A stretch of DNA of 64,000 nucleotides from Campylorhamphus procurvoides (taxonomy: Eukaryota > Chordata > Aves > Passeriformes > Dendrocolaptidae), in the NCBI GenBank assembly GCA_013396655.1, contig WBMV01000085.1:558001-622000 (forward strand), in the 5' to 3' direction. Shown in pieces: positions 1 through 12,733 of this stretch. The position numbers and the translations under genes were made by a program. The notes below the pieces were generated by a model. That model did no database searches and was not told the origin of the DNA. It saw nothing but the letters and a program-made list of their open reading frames with translations. Each line of letters opens with the position of its first letter. Position 1 is the first letter of the stretch.

Positions 1-1559
1 CTTTCTGAACTGCTTCTTCACCAACTGTCTTCCCCCAGCAGTGGGGAAGTCTCTCCAAGGATGTAACACAACCTGTGACACAGACAAAATTAATTCCTGT
101 CCAACACTGAGCCCAGACAGGTATTTTTGCTTTTGCAACAGTGTCCCACACTGACTGCAGCAGGGCACCAGCTCAGCACTGGCCTGGAAACCCACAACCT
201 GCGCTCATGCTCACCCAGGTGGCTGCTGATGCTCCAACTCCAGGAGCAAGCCAGGAGCATCTGTGCCCTCATTCAGGGGCTAAATCCAACCCTGGGCTAA
301 GTCATCTTGTGGCTTTTAGTGTAGTGTGTGGGTTAGAGGCTTGAGGTTGGAGGGGGTACCCCGAAGCTCAGGAGTACCTTCTTACAGCCATTTTTGCACA
401 ATGGGCTGTTTTTATTTGCATGATCTCCATGCCAACGTCTGCTGTGGTTTGTATGTGTGAAACTGGGGTTGAAACACAACTTAGTCACTTTGCCTATCTC
501 CTGGGCCTGCCTTAAGTCTGGGTGTGGTGACATTTCCATGTTATCTAAATTAACCAATCTCATCAGATCCCAGCTGTTTCCAAGAGAGTGAAGAGCCAGG
601 TCTGCTCCCTGGGATCTCCCGAGCACGTGCCACCAGAGAGCTTTTCTCTTACTACAGCTTGCAAGATCCGGTTCTCACTGCAGTTTACCCCAGGCATGGT
701 TACTGTTCTATTTTCTCCCCACCTTGCAGGCTGTATTTAGGACTGACTCCTAGAACTGATTGCTGGGTGTGCCATCATACACCCACCTCCACCGGTGAGA
801 TGCAGGTGGCTCCATTCTTCCCATTGTTTCTTTGCTAAAGCACTAATTCATTACACATTAAAATGTCAGACAGGATCTTGAAAGCCTTACTCACAAACAT
901 AAGCATTTATTCATACAAATAAGCGTCCTTGTGTTATGGGTGTGCTTCTATGCCCATTGAAAGGATAAAAGAGTATGACCTCTCAGTCATGCTATTAGGA
1001 GTCAGATCTAGCTCTAATTTTGGGTTTACCTGTTCCTTACACTTTCAAGACTTTCAGAAATTCATGTCTACGGCTGATTCTTTCTGAGACTGGCTGGAGC
1101 CACGTGCAAACACAAAGGAGATTAGCACCAAGGTACAATGTTGCCAGTACACACATAATGAAAATGGGAACCTGGTAGGTTTTTGGCCCAAATTAGTTCT
1201 TCATGTAAGGTATGGGATAGATTTAACCCTTCAGATTGTGCTATGCAGAGCGCAATATGTGCTGCTTTACTGTAATTTGAAGAGATGACATAATAGTTTC
1301 TAAGGACTTTCTCAAAGCTTCTGAGGAAGCTGAGAATATCTATAAGGTTAAAAACAGAGGGCAAAGCAATTATGGCTAACTTGCAGTCTCATAATTCTAG
1401 CAAAGAACAAAGCAACCTATGTATTCCAGGGAAGACCGATTCCCAGTATAATGTTTCTTACTATTTTTGCAAGTTACTCTGTCCTTAATTTAAATTAGAT
1501 TTTTCTATAGAGAATATTCTTCCAGCATCTTATATTGACATACATTTCTGTCTCCTAAT

Positions 1560-1592
1560 ATGTATATATATATAAAAATTGAATATATATGT
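1560..1592. repeat. TA-rich simple sequence
   Basis: Two short alternating TA runs (TATATATATA and ATATATAT) are separated by an A-rich spacer. It is a degenerate dinucleotide tract with no gene context. Confidence 0.6.
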
Positions 1593-2184
1593 ATTTATTC
1601 CAGCTGCATCAGCCACATCTCCTCTTCATTTTTTGGAAGTTGCTCTTGCTTGCACTGAAGTAACTACATTTTTGGGAACAGTCCGAACTTGGCAGGTGTT
1701 TTATTAGGAACATAGTGGGGTTTGACCATCAGAAGAGACATTGTTTATAATGAACTCCATTACTCCAGCTCATTCAAGATGATTCTGGAGATTTAAGAAG
1801 CATCATCTTAGTGTGAAAAAAAAAAATCTCAATATTTAAAATGGTCCTTCATTAATTTCAAAGATGCAATATGTTGCCCCTAATGGCAGGAAACTCAGCT
1901 GAGTTCAGCAACATAAGAAGACCTTCTTATCCACTTCAGGTGGTCTATAAAATGTCCCTCCTTCATAGCTGGGCAACCAATACCTGTGACTAGGGTTGAG
2001 ATTACATACAGCAAAGCATTGATTAGAGAAATCTGTTTTTTTGGAGTATAGATGATGGCTATGGATCCAGAGTGTTGAGGATACAGTCAGTTCTGTATTT
2101 AATATCAATCTTAGTTTATGATCTCACGTAATTTGCAAGAGAAACACAGCTTGTAGCTCTGAGTTTCTAGTTTTGATTTTAAGG

Positions 2185-2219
2185 CCAACAACAACAACAA
2201 AAAACCAACAAAAATAAAC
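2185..2219. repeat. A-rich (CAA)n-type simple tract
   Basis: CAACAACAACAA is followed by A runs broken by C. It could be simple sequence or the A-rich tail of an old retroposed copy, but no recognisable body lies upstream. Confidence 0.55.
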
Positions 2220-5200
2220 TAAAACTGCTTTAAAGGATTGTTCAGTCATTAAAAAGACGGTACTACTTTTGACAGTACAATTTGCTAGCCATGAGAGTCA
2301 TGTGGTGTACCAGCACGTATCTCCCATTCAAATTTATTAGTGAGGGATGTTAAATAAACTTGTTCTAGGAACTAAGTTGGAAAGTGGACAGACCAGCCTT
2401 ACTGCATTTAAACTTTCAAGTCTGACACTCCCTCTCTTTTCTATGTTTGAGCAACTTGAAAAACTTTTTTTAAAATAATTTGCATACAAAGCACATACTC
2501 ACACATTGTCATTTTAAGTATAGTTACATTTTGGCAGCAGGAGAATACAGTGAATGAGACATGATAAGAGAAAAAATCCTTGGTTAGGGTCTAAATAACT
2601 GACTAATGCTCAGATTTTATGTCCCTCTTTAACTCCCAGTGGCTCGAAGTAACTGAGTGGGTCAATTAATCCTTTAACAGAAAGCAATTGCATTGCTGTT
2701 CCAGTCCAGGCTGCAGAGAAAAAACACAGTGTTGTTTTCAAAGGAAGCAACTGCTGTACCAAGCCAGGGTCCTGGACAATTTATTTAGTGTCAATTTGTG
2801 ACAGCCTCCAAGATCTGTGCTGCCACATCTGTGCATTTAATGTCATGGACCTGGACATAATTGCTTGTCATGAATGTTGTGAAGTCCATTAAAGACCTTA
2901 TTTCCTCCAGGGGAGAACCAGGCCTGCACCTGTGATCTGTGAGGCAATGGCTTTGTCTGCAGAGGTCTGGTGCAGCACTTCCATGTTGTTTGTTCTATGG
3001 CCCATCAGATATCACAAAGTATTCCTATCAGCTTAAGCAGCTGATAGATTTGCCCTGATGACTTGTTGAAGAGCCTGACACAGTGGGCAAGTGTGTTATG
3101 ATTCATTATCTGTATTGCAAGAATGGTCCCGTGTTATGCACTGAAAACTATTTATATTGTACTGTAAAGAAAAAGATTATTAGATAGAAAATTTCCTCAT
3201 TAGTCTTCCCATTATGTTCATCAGGATAGTGCCTGAGGTCTACAACTAGAAGAGCAGGTGTGAACACACTGGTGTGGTGGTGCCTGGCTTCTGGGCAACT
3301 AACAGGCTGAAGATGTTTTCTACCCACAGGTAGGAGATGGGTGACACCTGGGTACCTAGAATAGGAGATATCAACATTAAGGCGAGATAAAGGTGTCAAA
3401 TTAAATTTTTTCCTCAGATTATTGTGCCTTCTAGTCCTGAGTCCCCTCCAGGAAAGAAGTGAGAACTAAGCATTGCAAAAAGAAGATTGTTACATATGCC
3501 CTTTTTTTTCAAAGAGGAGTCAGTTCTCATTATAGCCATACTCAATGTATGGAGCATTTGCCCAGGATGTAGGTGACAGGTTAAATTCCTTCTTCCTACT
3601 GTGGAAATTTCCCACTGATTTCACACACATTCTTCTCTGATCCAGTGAATGTGCACAGAAATCAAATTCTGCCTGTGTGCTTCCTGCAAACTGTCCATTT
3701 TTGCTGGCTTTAGCTCCTTCTTCCCACGTAGACTTTGCATCATGTCTTGTCTTCTCTGAAAGTATTAATAGTCTCTTTGCCTTTACTTTGATGTTGGGAA
3801 CCAGCAGCAGACCCAAACATAAATCTGGCCAGAACTCATTTACACAATGACTTATTTAATTTTCTGGTTTATTTAAATTAGCCATCTTTCACATAGGTCT
3901 TTTGCCCTGCATGAAACTCGTATGTGTAGGCTGGTGAATGATGCCCCAGCACGATGTAAGTCCCTGAGGTTCATTTCCCAGCATCTTCCCCTGTTAGAAG
4001 CAAGAGTAGATGGTCACTAAGCAGCATTAGAGCAAGGAGAAGCCAATTCCCATGGCAGCTGCCTGCAGAGAGGAAAGGCAGGGTCTGTGGCTGGTGTTTT
4101 ATCGATTGCAATGCAGACACACACTTTCCTATGAACTGATGCAGTGCCACTGTAGACTGACACGGGAGAGGTTTTCTGCTGGTCTCTGGTGCAGGCTCTG
4201 AAGGTATGATGGCCTTCCACCTGCTTTAGTGAGTATGCAACTGGAAAGCTGTAGGTGCAAAGCTTAGGGGATTACTTTTGAGGTATGGGCATAGGAAGGC
4301 TTTTCACAATAAAAGTAGCAACACACAGGCAGAGGTGGATTTATTATGCACTCATATCTGAGTTTTCAGAGGTCAGATTAACATCCCTGATGTGTGACTG
4401 TGGTGTAGCTCCAGCACAGGGCACAGAATCACTGTGGGTTAAGCACAGGATACAGGATTCCTGCATGTTAGGTATGGGCTCCCTTCCACAGATTCACCAA
4501 TTTTGTACACATTTCATCTATGTAGTTTCTTAGGTCCCTTGGCAGGGACAAGAGCTTTTGCTTGATGTGTGAAGCAGCAGGGAAAAGATTGCTGAGGATT
4601 GGTCTTGATAAAAAGTCCCAGTTTTGCTGTAACTTCAGTTGATTGCAGGTTCCATCTGATTAGCCAGCACAGTTACCAATCCTCATCCAGATAAGACTGA
4701 ACTGGGGGAAAGCTGATGCTTCTAACTCATCATTTGCAACTGTATAGGGAAGATTCAGATGTCCCCTTATGAATATGACTGAAAAAGTTTAATAATTAAT
4801 GTTTCCAAAAAAACGAGCTGATGAGGCAAACAATACTTGTTTCTTTCAATGAAAAATCAGCCTTTCTGGCATGAGCTAATTCATAATCATCTGCCTTGAA
4901 TTACAACACAACAAAAATTATTTCTTCCAGTCTTTTATGAAGAAATAGGAAAAGAAATAATCAGCACAGGATGACAAAATGGCGAACAGTGTCTTTAGTT
5001 CAACCATGTATTCTGCTACACTATCCACATGTGGAATTCAATATTTTGATGACAAATGAGAGCACTTACTGCATTCCCCATTGTATAAATGATTTTGCAG
5101 CCACTGATGAATAGAATTATGTAAAGGCTTAACTCATGGGATGCTATATTAAGAAGAACAGATTGATGGGGAACATCCCATGCAAGGCCTTAACATTTCT

Positions 5201-6524
5201 GCAGATTGAATGAAATTATCAAGAAATTGTAATCACAAGTTTTGCTAGAATATTTTCCTTTTAATATGGAATGAAAGATCCCTTAAAGTAACAGGAAATG
5301 AGAAAACAAATAGGAAAAGAGTCTGTCATACTGAATTGATTCTGAAGACCTAAAACTGTTTAGGAAAAAAAATAGGAGGAGAAAAGGAAAAAAACTGGAC
5401 TGCCAGGAAAACAATCTTATCAAATGCCTAACTAGAAATTGTATGAAGAGTGATAGGCAATAATTTCTTAGACTGGATCTCTAAAATTATATATCCATTT
5501 CTCATCAAGAGTGGTTCAGAAGAAAAGACTTTATGCAAAGCTGATAGTGCTACTTGTCAAATGCAAGATCTGAATGGGAAACATCATTGCTTTTTGAGTA
5601 CTATGAAATGAAGAAGAAATGCTACTGTTGGTGTTCCTGCTTCTTCTATTATCTTTTATAATGAAGGAATGACATCCTAGTGAAATACACTGTAGTTCAA
5701 TCACTGATGAATCAGGAGTCCCTCCCATACTGCTATCAAAGATTCTTGAACATCTGCAGAATCTGAGCCTTGATTTTTAAACAAAATCATTTCTAATCTC
5801 TGTGTTTGAAGAGAGAAAGAAACAACTTTCAAGTATGAATTGAGTGCAAAGTGATGTTATTCTCTGTTATGAGCTGAGATATTAAATCAATAGTGATATG
5901 AAAGATGAACTCCCTCCTCATCTCCCACCTTTCATCTCAGTACGCTGAAGACTCTGAGAATTGTCTCTGAAGGATGATTTTAGTGTCAATGTTGTTATCA
6001 ATTTATTTTTCTGAAAAAAGCTGTGAGAAATGTGGAAGTAGGACTGAGCAATCCTTCTGGGTCATAGAATTGACCCTCTTGCCATGGCAGCACTGCATTA
6101 TACAACTCTCTCCATAAAGGCAGAGTGCTATTTTTTAAAAATCTAGCTGTTTTTTGACCCACACTATTCTAATTAAAGGCTTCACTGCTCCAGAGTAGCA
6201 GGTACTTTCTTCTAAGACCAAGGCTAAATGTATTCATGATCAGCTCATACCCATTTGATGGTGTGCCAGTATCACACTTCAGTGTAAATAGCTCTTCTCC
6301 TATCTTGTTGTTAACCCCACAATGCGTTTAGCACTAATCACACCCCTCTCAGCCTCCATTTTCCAGACTAAACAAGTGAAGCTCTGTGAGTGTCTCTGAA
6401 GCTCGCCCTCACTTCCCTGATCCTGCTAGAATTGTACAGGCTATTTCCAATGAGACTCATCAGTACATGGTGTAAATGGCAATAATATTATCCTAGTTTT
6501 GCTGGGGAAAGACTCCTGAGGGTC

Positions 6525-6537
6525 TTTTTTTTTTTTT
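6525..6537. repeat. 13-base T homopolymer
   Basis: This is an uninterrupted run of 13 T. It could be the A-tail of a - strand retroposed copy, but no body is recognisable beside it. Confidence 0.7.
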
Positions 6538-7539
6538 CTTTTAATTCTGTCTGATATGAAAAGAAGAAACCAATAAGAATTATCGAGACTGATGACGTTA
6601 TTTAAAATATGCCTATGGGTACCTGGTTGATTGAGTGGCAACTTTTTTGGCTGCTGATACAGAACTGGTGGGGCTGAGGTCCCCAGACATCTCAGAGCAC
6701 AGATAGTCTGGAAAGAAAAAGACGAACAAAGAGCATTAGTTATTATTTCTTAAGTAATTGGTTTTGTAATACATATTTTTTGAAGCCAAATTTCTTTTAT
6801 CATATTGCATTTCCTTGCCATGGTGCTTGACACCCTCTCCTTCACAAGAGAAGACTGTAAGGAAATCCAGGAACTGCACAGAGCAAGGAGGCTGGGACAT
6901 GGATAGACCTGGTAATCCTGGCAGGGGGCAGAGGGAGATCCACCCCGAGGATACTCCTCAACACAGCAGGGAAACTACAGGGTGCTCCTGTCAGCCCAGC
7001 ACTGCATATCACCTCTCTGAAAGGCTGCCTTATGACATTAGTATTAGTTTCCCTGGTGTCCTCACCATGATGGGAATTTTCAGGAAAGATACATTATAAT
7101 AAAATGCAAATAACAGATTGTTTCTGAAAATGCCCATAGCTGAATTGGCAGCGTAATGGCATTAATTCGAGCTTTGAAACAATATCACTGCTATTGGTAT
7201 TGATGTGACACCCATAATTGATATTAATGGGTTGTATATTCGGTTTAGTTATTCCCTTCTAAAACATCACCTTGAAATTTTCCACTGCTGACAGTACACA
7301 GGGGTGAGCCCCTTTCCAGAAGAGGTATTTGAAATGTGATAAGAGACAAAGAAATGGAAAGCAGCATAGATGGAGACAGAACAGCTTTGGAAGAGTGTCT
7401 GTAATAGGAGAGAAGAAAGGCAAAGGAGAAAAAGCTACTAAAATGACCCATACTATGGACTGGCTCTATTCACATAGAATGGTCACGTCTCTTGCTGGGG
7501 GCATCTCAGTCAAACAGATACAGGGTAATAATTTGCTTT

Positions 7540-7850
7540 CGCTATCAGCTTGGCTCAGGAGAAGCACGCTGGCCCTCTCACTAAGGGGAGTTTCCAGCTG
7601 GAGGAAAAGGGCCTTGCAGGGTTGGTACCTGAAACTACCCAACAAACTTTCCTTGGTCGGCAGGAACATCCCTCCCTGTGGGGAGCAACCTGCTGCGTGG
7701 CACTGCCTGGAGCACCACCAGAGAGAGCACTTCCAGATCTTTTGTCGGACAACACGGAGCTTGGACTCAGGGACGGAGGTGAGAACTTCCACTTGTGATC
7801 CATGCAGACCTGCTTCACCAGCGAAGGTTTAAGTAAACCCGGCGTATCAA
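7540..7850. other. GC-richer patch open in several frames, nature unknown
   Basis: About 300 bases are richer in G and C than their surroundings. They carry overlapping stop-free frames on both strands: + frames at 7329-7832 and 7550-7798, - frames at 7466-7792 and 7555-7905. A donor-like 'GAG|GTGAGA' lies near 7778. No frame resembles a known protein, and coexisting open frames usually reflect GC content rather than coding. It could be a degenerate transposon or retroviral LTR fragment, a lncRNA exon or a conserved non-coding element. The sequence alone does not decide between these. Confidence 0.3.
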
Positions 7851-10260
7851 TCATGGCATGTGCTGGGGTATGTTGGTGGAGGTGCAATTCAAATAATAAT
7901 TCCATTATGGCAAGTCCATAAAGACACCTTAGCCTGAATTTGAAAGCACTTTAATAAATTTAAATTCCATCCTGATGTATGAATTCTAGATTAGGCTGAG
8001 AACAACAAGTTTTGTGATTTGATGACTGAGAGTGAGCAGTTTCCCAACATTTCATTTTGGTTTAGTGGCAGAGAGAAGTACCAAGCCTTGAGCTCGGGGA
8101 AGTGAGGCTGTAAGTAAAGCTTAAGTAAAGAAACCTTTCCATTGCACTACCTTCTCCACTCTTATGCTGAAGAAAATTCACAAGCTTACTTTCACAGATT
8201 TCCCTCAGCTGGGTTTCTTCCCCCTTATTTTTTCTGATTGAATATTTATTCTTGCCACCTGTGCTGGCTTGAAACTATAATTATAAAGCTTGTAGTCTTC
8301 CAGTTACCTGCCTTCCATAACTACCAATCCTACTGAGGATGACAAGGGAAACCAAGAATTTGCTGTCCTCATATATGTCTGATAGATATATCCCTCTGGA
8401 AAATTTGCTGATCACCTGCAATCTTCAAGAATCCTCTATAAAATAAAAAATTCCTGTAACCAGAAATAAGAAGGAAAAATGCAAGTTACCTGAATGTAAT
8501 TCCAGTGTCCTCAGAACTAATTGGTTGAAGCGTTTGAAAGAAATGTGATGGAGTGCAACAGTTGTAGAGATTTTTGTCACTGCCCAGGAAACACAGTGCT
8601 GATTTTACTGGGCTTTACATGTTAATTCTGTGCAGTATTTCGGATAAAACTCAGAAACTTCTTGCTGTGTGGGTAGAATTAATGCAAGATGGTACTGATG
8701 CAAATATAGCTTGCTTGCTGAAAGTGAGCTGGAAAATTGTTTCACATGTTCACTAAGCTATACCCCGTGGTGCACATATCAAAATGCATTCAGAAGTTGA
8801 TGTTATTTCCGTGCATCAAGAACATAAATTAAAATCCAGATTTCATAAAGACAGCCAAAGATGTATCTACCAGAATGGAGAGAGTATAGTTTAAGACATG
8901 CCATTGAATTTCCCTGGTTTAGAGTCATCACAGACCACTTGACCCACCCATATGCATGTGCTGTCCCTCTGGCAAATGTGAAGTAAAACACCGAGCAGAA
9001 CTCATTTACAGGCTGGCCAAAGTGACCATGTGCTCTGGGACACTGACCCTGCTGATATTCAGTAGCATGTCCAACCAGCAGGAGTCACATTCTTCTCTGC
9101 AAGGTGGACACTTACAATTTCTCTGGTTTGGACTCAGTGCAAATAAGCTGCTACCAGCACCTTCAAGCTCCAGGTTTGGGAGAGAAAGGAGCACCTGGCA
9201 CTGTTCATTGAGGGGCCATGCTGGTAGCTCAGTTGCTTGGTTGAGACATGGGTCTCCAAAGGTCTTTAAGGGTTGCTTTGATCTCTAGTGGTGCTGAATA
9301 CAGCATCTTCTTGTGAATTTAATGGGATCCAGAAAAGCTCAGCATTCCTGGAAAACAGACTGCTTGAATCTATTGACATTAAATATACTCAAGACTTTTT
9401 TTTTCTTGTACTAATTACCTAAGGTTTTGAGTCAAGGTCTTAGCATCAGGGTAATATACAACCTTCTGAAAGCAGTTTTACCTCTGTCTGCACTGAACCA
9501 GTCACCCTTTACATGAAGAAATTAAGGCAAAAGATAATCACAGCCAGGGTATACTGTTGCTAGCTTACAAATGCAGCACTGGATATCTCAAGAGCTGTCA
9601 TTACCTTGTCACTGGACAATATAGTGATTTTTGTTCTCCAAAGACAGGTGTGTGAGTTGCTAGCTGGATGTTCCTGTGGATTTAGAAATACCCTGGAGTA
9701 TTAGCAAGCCCAGCTGCTGAAGAGCACTCAGGTTTCAGGGTTTCCTTCCTGACCTTTTGGACATTACCAAGCATGGTTTGATTTGTGTATGAAAAAAAGT
9801 CATATTAAAGAATAGTCTACGTCCACTGTCTGTAAGGGATATGACTGAGTATCAAGGCAATCTACATACTAAATACTCTGTGTTAAGATTTGTGATGAGC
9901 TCCATTCCATGTTCTCATTTTAACCATTATCTCATCCCCATTTCCTGACCCAGCACCTCCTACACTATCTCCCAACATGAACTGCATGGGTATGATTTCA
10001 TTTACACTCATTAAAGACAGAAACCATCTCATTACGTATCTTAAAGATAGTTCTGAATTAAGAACCATATTCTATCTTTCTCTCTGAAGTAATTCCTACT
10101 TGAGGTATGTAAGTCATGATTAATGTACATATATATCTTACACAAGAGCAGTATAAAATATTCTTCACTTTTACTGCATTATTTGGCTACGATATATCTT
10201 TGAACATTCACACGAGCACTAGAAAACCTATTTAATGGTTACAGTTTGAGAACATTTTAA

Positions 10261-10398
10261 ACCACCAAGATGAAAGTCGGGCTGGATGAAAGTTTGAGTA
10301 ACCTCATCTAGTGGAAGGTGCCCCTGCCCATGGCGGGAGGTTTGGAAGTAGATGATCTTTAATGTCCCTTCCAACAAAAATAATTCTATGATTCCTTG
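10261..10398 (+). mobile_element. CR1 LINE, 3' end fragment
   Basis: The tract matches the 3' untranslated tail of chicken-repeat-1 retrotransposons in order. It begins 'GGGCTGGATGAAAGTTTGAG', continues with 'TCTAGTGGAAGGTGCCCCTG', then 'AGATGATCTTTAATGTCCC' and 'TTCCAAC', and ends 'ATTCTATGATTCCTTGATT'. The octamer-like terminal repeat in place of a poly-A tail is typical of CR1. Only the extreme 3' end is present, as usual for 5'-truncated CR1 copies, so no reverse transcriptase is encoded. Substitutions from the consensus I remember suggest an old copy. This is one of the main reasons for assigning the window to a bird. Confidence 0.93.
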
Positions 10399-11560
10399 AT
10401 TTTTCAATAGCTTTTACTCATGTGTCAACCTTCTTGGCTTTGGATATCATCTTTTAGCTTTTTTACCATAAGTTACCTACAAAGAGTAAAAAAACGCTAA
10501 GCTCCTTTTTGTTTCTGCTCATTCTTTATTTTTTATTTTTAATAAACAAACATGCTTTCTTGCCTTTATCCCTTTCTGCTGAATTTGGCAGAGGAGAGAA
10601 AGACACTGGAGTCCTGCAGATCTCATGGAAATGGATAGTGGGCAGAGGAAGGAGACCCTGATTACTGTCCCAGAGAGAAGGGCTGTGGGTCAAGCCCAGG
10701 TGTGCTAAGGTTTAGTGCCCTGCCACAGGCACTGGGCACCGAGGAGGAATGGGGATGAAACCCCCACTCCTTTATTAGGGTTGGAAGGCAGTGAAAAGAT
10801 GTCTTTTTCTCTTTCTCTCTCCCTCCAGCAGGCAAAGCCAAATATAACAATTCTGATATATATTTACCATATAAAAACAAACAGAGGAAAAAAAACATTG
10901 TGCAATTCTGGTCGCATATTTGAACAAATAGGACTCAAATCCAAACCAACCAAAATTCCCAGTGGTCATCTAGTATATCACTCCACAACATATATAACTT
11001 CAGCTGAAAGCATTAAGTACTTATTCTGTCTCCCTAAGAAAAACTCGGGCTCTTAATATACTACCAATTAGAATTAGATTGATGTATGGATTATTTTAAT
11101 GGTTTATTGACATGCTAGAGAACTAAGTACCTTGCTTTATTAGTATCATTTCAGTCTCTATTAGAAAAAAACATGATAGAATTTCATTCCTAATAGCAAT
11201 AACAGCAACAATCTAGATTTTTGAAGGAAAACCAAAACTATCTATATGTCACTTCCATGATACAGCCACATAACAAGACATGATGCTAAAAGCTTATGAA
11301 ATTCTGAGTTGATCATAGAAATGATAGCAGGGAAATCCAAGGGTTTCTAAATGCCACTTTGTTCAGAGTACTAATTTAACCTTAATGTGATATCCCCTAA
11401 AATAATCAATCATATCTGCCTTGCACAGAAATTTTTTTTATGTATGTCTTTCCATAAATTTATCCATTGTAACTGTGCCCCAGGTACAATCCCTTTCCTA
11501 AACAACAAGTAGTTTCCAATAGAAAAGAAATCATCCAAGAGTGGTCACATTGTAATGTAC

Positions 11561-11590
11561 AACAACAAAAAAAGAAAGAAAAAAAAAAGA
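11561..11590. repeat. A-rich simple tract
   Basis: AACAACAAAA runs into (AAAG)n-like and poly-A sequence. It is low-complexity, and no retroposon body is recognised beside it. Confidence 0.65.
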
Positions 11591-12676
11591 CTATTTCACT
11601 GAAGAATATCCATTACACACAATAACACTGATTTGTTTTCCAACATCTATTTTATGCTTTCAAACTACACAAAAAGCACTCTTGTTCTGTGGTAATTAAA
11701 AACAAGACAACACAGAAGGTTTTTACTCTCCTTTCTGTAACAGAAACAAGCATGAAGGGACAAAACTCTGGCCTTTTAGGTGTCTGGAAAAATGACAGCT
11801 GAAATAACGAGGCAGGTGGTGAGCCAGTCAGGTGTCACCAGCAAAGGGTGAACAGATGCCACCAGATCTTGCCGTTAATGTTACCTGGAAAGGTGAGTAA
11901 ACAGCAATTCCTAGGAGCAGGAGCACTTGACATCCCTTGCCTGGGCTAAGCCTGAGAGCCAGCAGCTCCCTCCTGGCCCAGCAGCAGCAGCTCCTTCAAC
12001 ACCATCCTAAGGGACCAGCCCCACAGGACTCTGGGCTCTCTCCTGCTTGCCATTTCAAGGTCCTGGATTATTCAGTTGTCACAGTCCAGGCTGACCTCAT
12101 CCAGGCTGAGAAGAAGGTGCAAAAAAGCTGCTGGGACTGATGTGCCCTGGCCAAACCTTTAGGTCAGAGAGCAGGGTCTCTTCAGAAGCAAAGTCACAAG
12201 GAACACAAGGTCCCCAGTCTGGTGCCTGGGGTCTCAGGGCTCAAGGGGATGTGGGAAGTGTGGATTATGAGTGGCAGCAAAGACAAAGGCATCTGGCTTA
12301 GGAACTGAAAGATGAAACTGGGGATTGAGAAGAATTGCCCCTGGTGTGTTCAGGAATGAAGGTCTTTGCTAAATGAATACATCACATGAAAGAATATATC
12401 CTATTCATGTAATCTGTATTTTCATCCTGCAAATGCACTGAAGCAAGATATTGACTGACTACTTAGGCTAAAGAAATAATATTATCCTCTTCCTTTGGAC
12501 GTGTGAAATTGACACATGAGGATTTTTTTCAGATGAACTCCCAGAAAGCATTATAAAAAAATCTGGAGTTACCTCATCTGTGCTGAATGAACATCACAGC
12601 TTGGAGAGAGGTGAAATATTGAAAAAATGGTGAGTTAAATACTTTCCTGCAATACAAGAATTGTTTTAGGGTGGGA

Positions 12677-12733
12677 TTTTTGTTTGTTTGCTTGTTTAAA
12701 TTTGTTTTGATTTTGGTTTTTGGTTTTTTTTTT
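12677..12733. repeat. T/G-rich (TTTG)n-like simple tract
   Basis: Imperfect repeats of TTTG and TTTGG end in a run of about ten T. This is low-complexity sequence. Confidence 0.65.

Larger units (their letters stand above)
1..10260. other. Non-coding, intergenic-type DNA with no recognised gene
   Basis: No open frame here exceeds about 170 codons and none resembles a known protein. The frames found are scattered on both strands without a shared codon bias. Visible contents are simple A/T tracts, a TA-rich stretch near 1560-1592, an A/C-rich tract at 2185-2219, a 13-T run at 6525-6537 and one GC-richer patch at 7,540-7,850, which is listed separately. In sampled lines T and A are about equal, so there is no compositional hint of transcription in either direction. 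Unrecognised old transposon remnants or lncRNA exons could be present. Confidence 0.6.
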
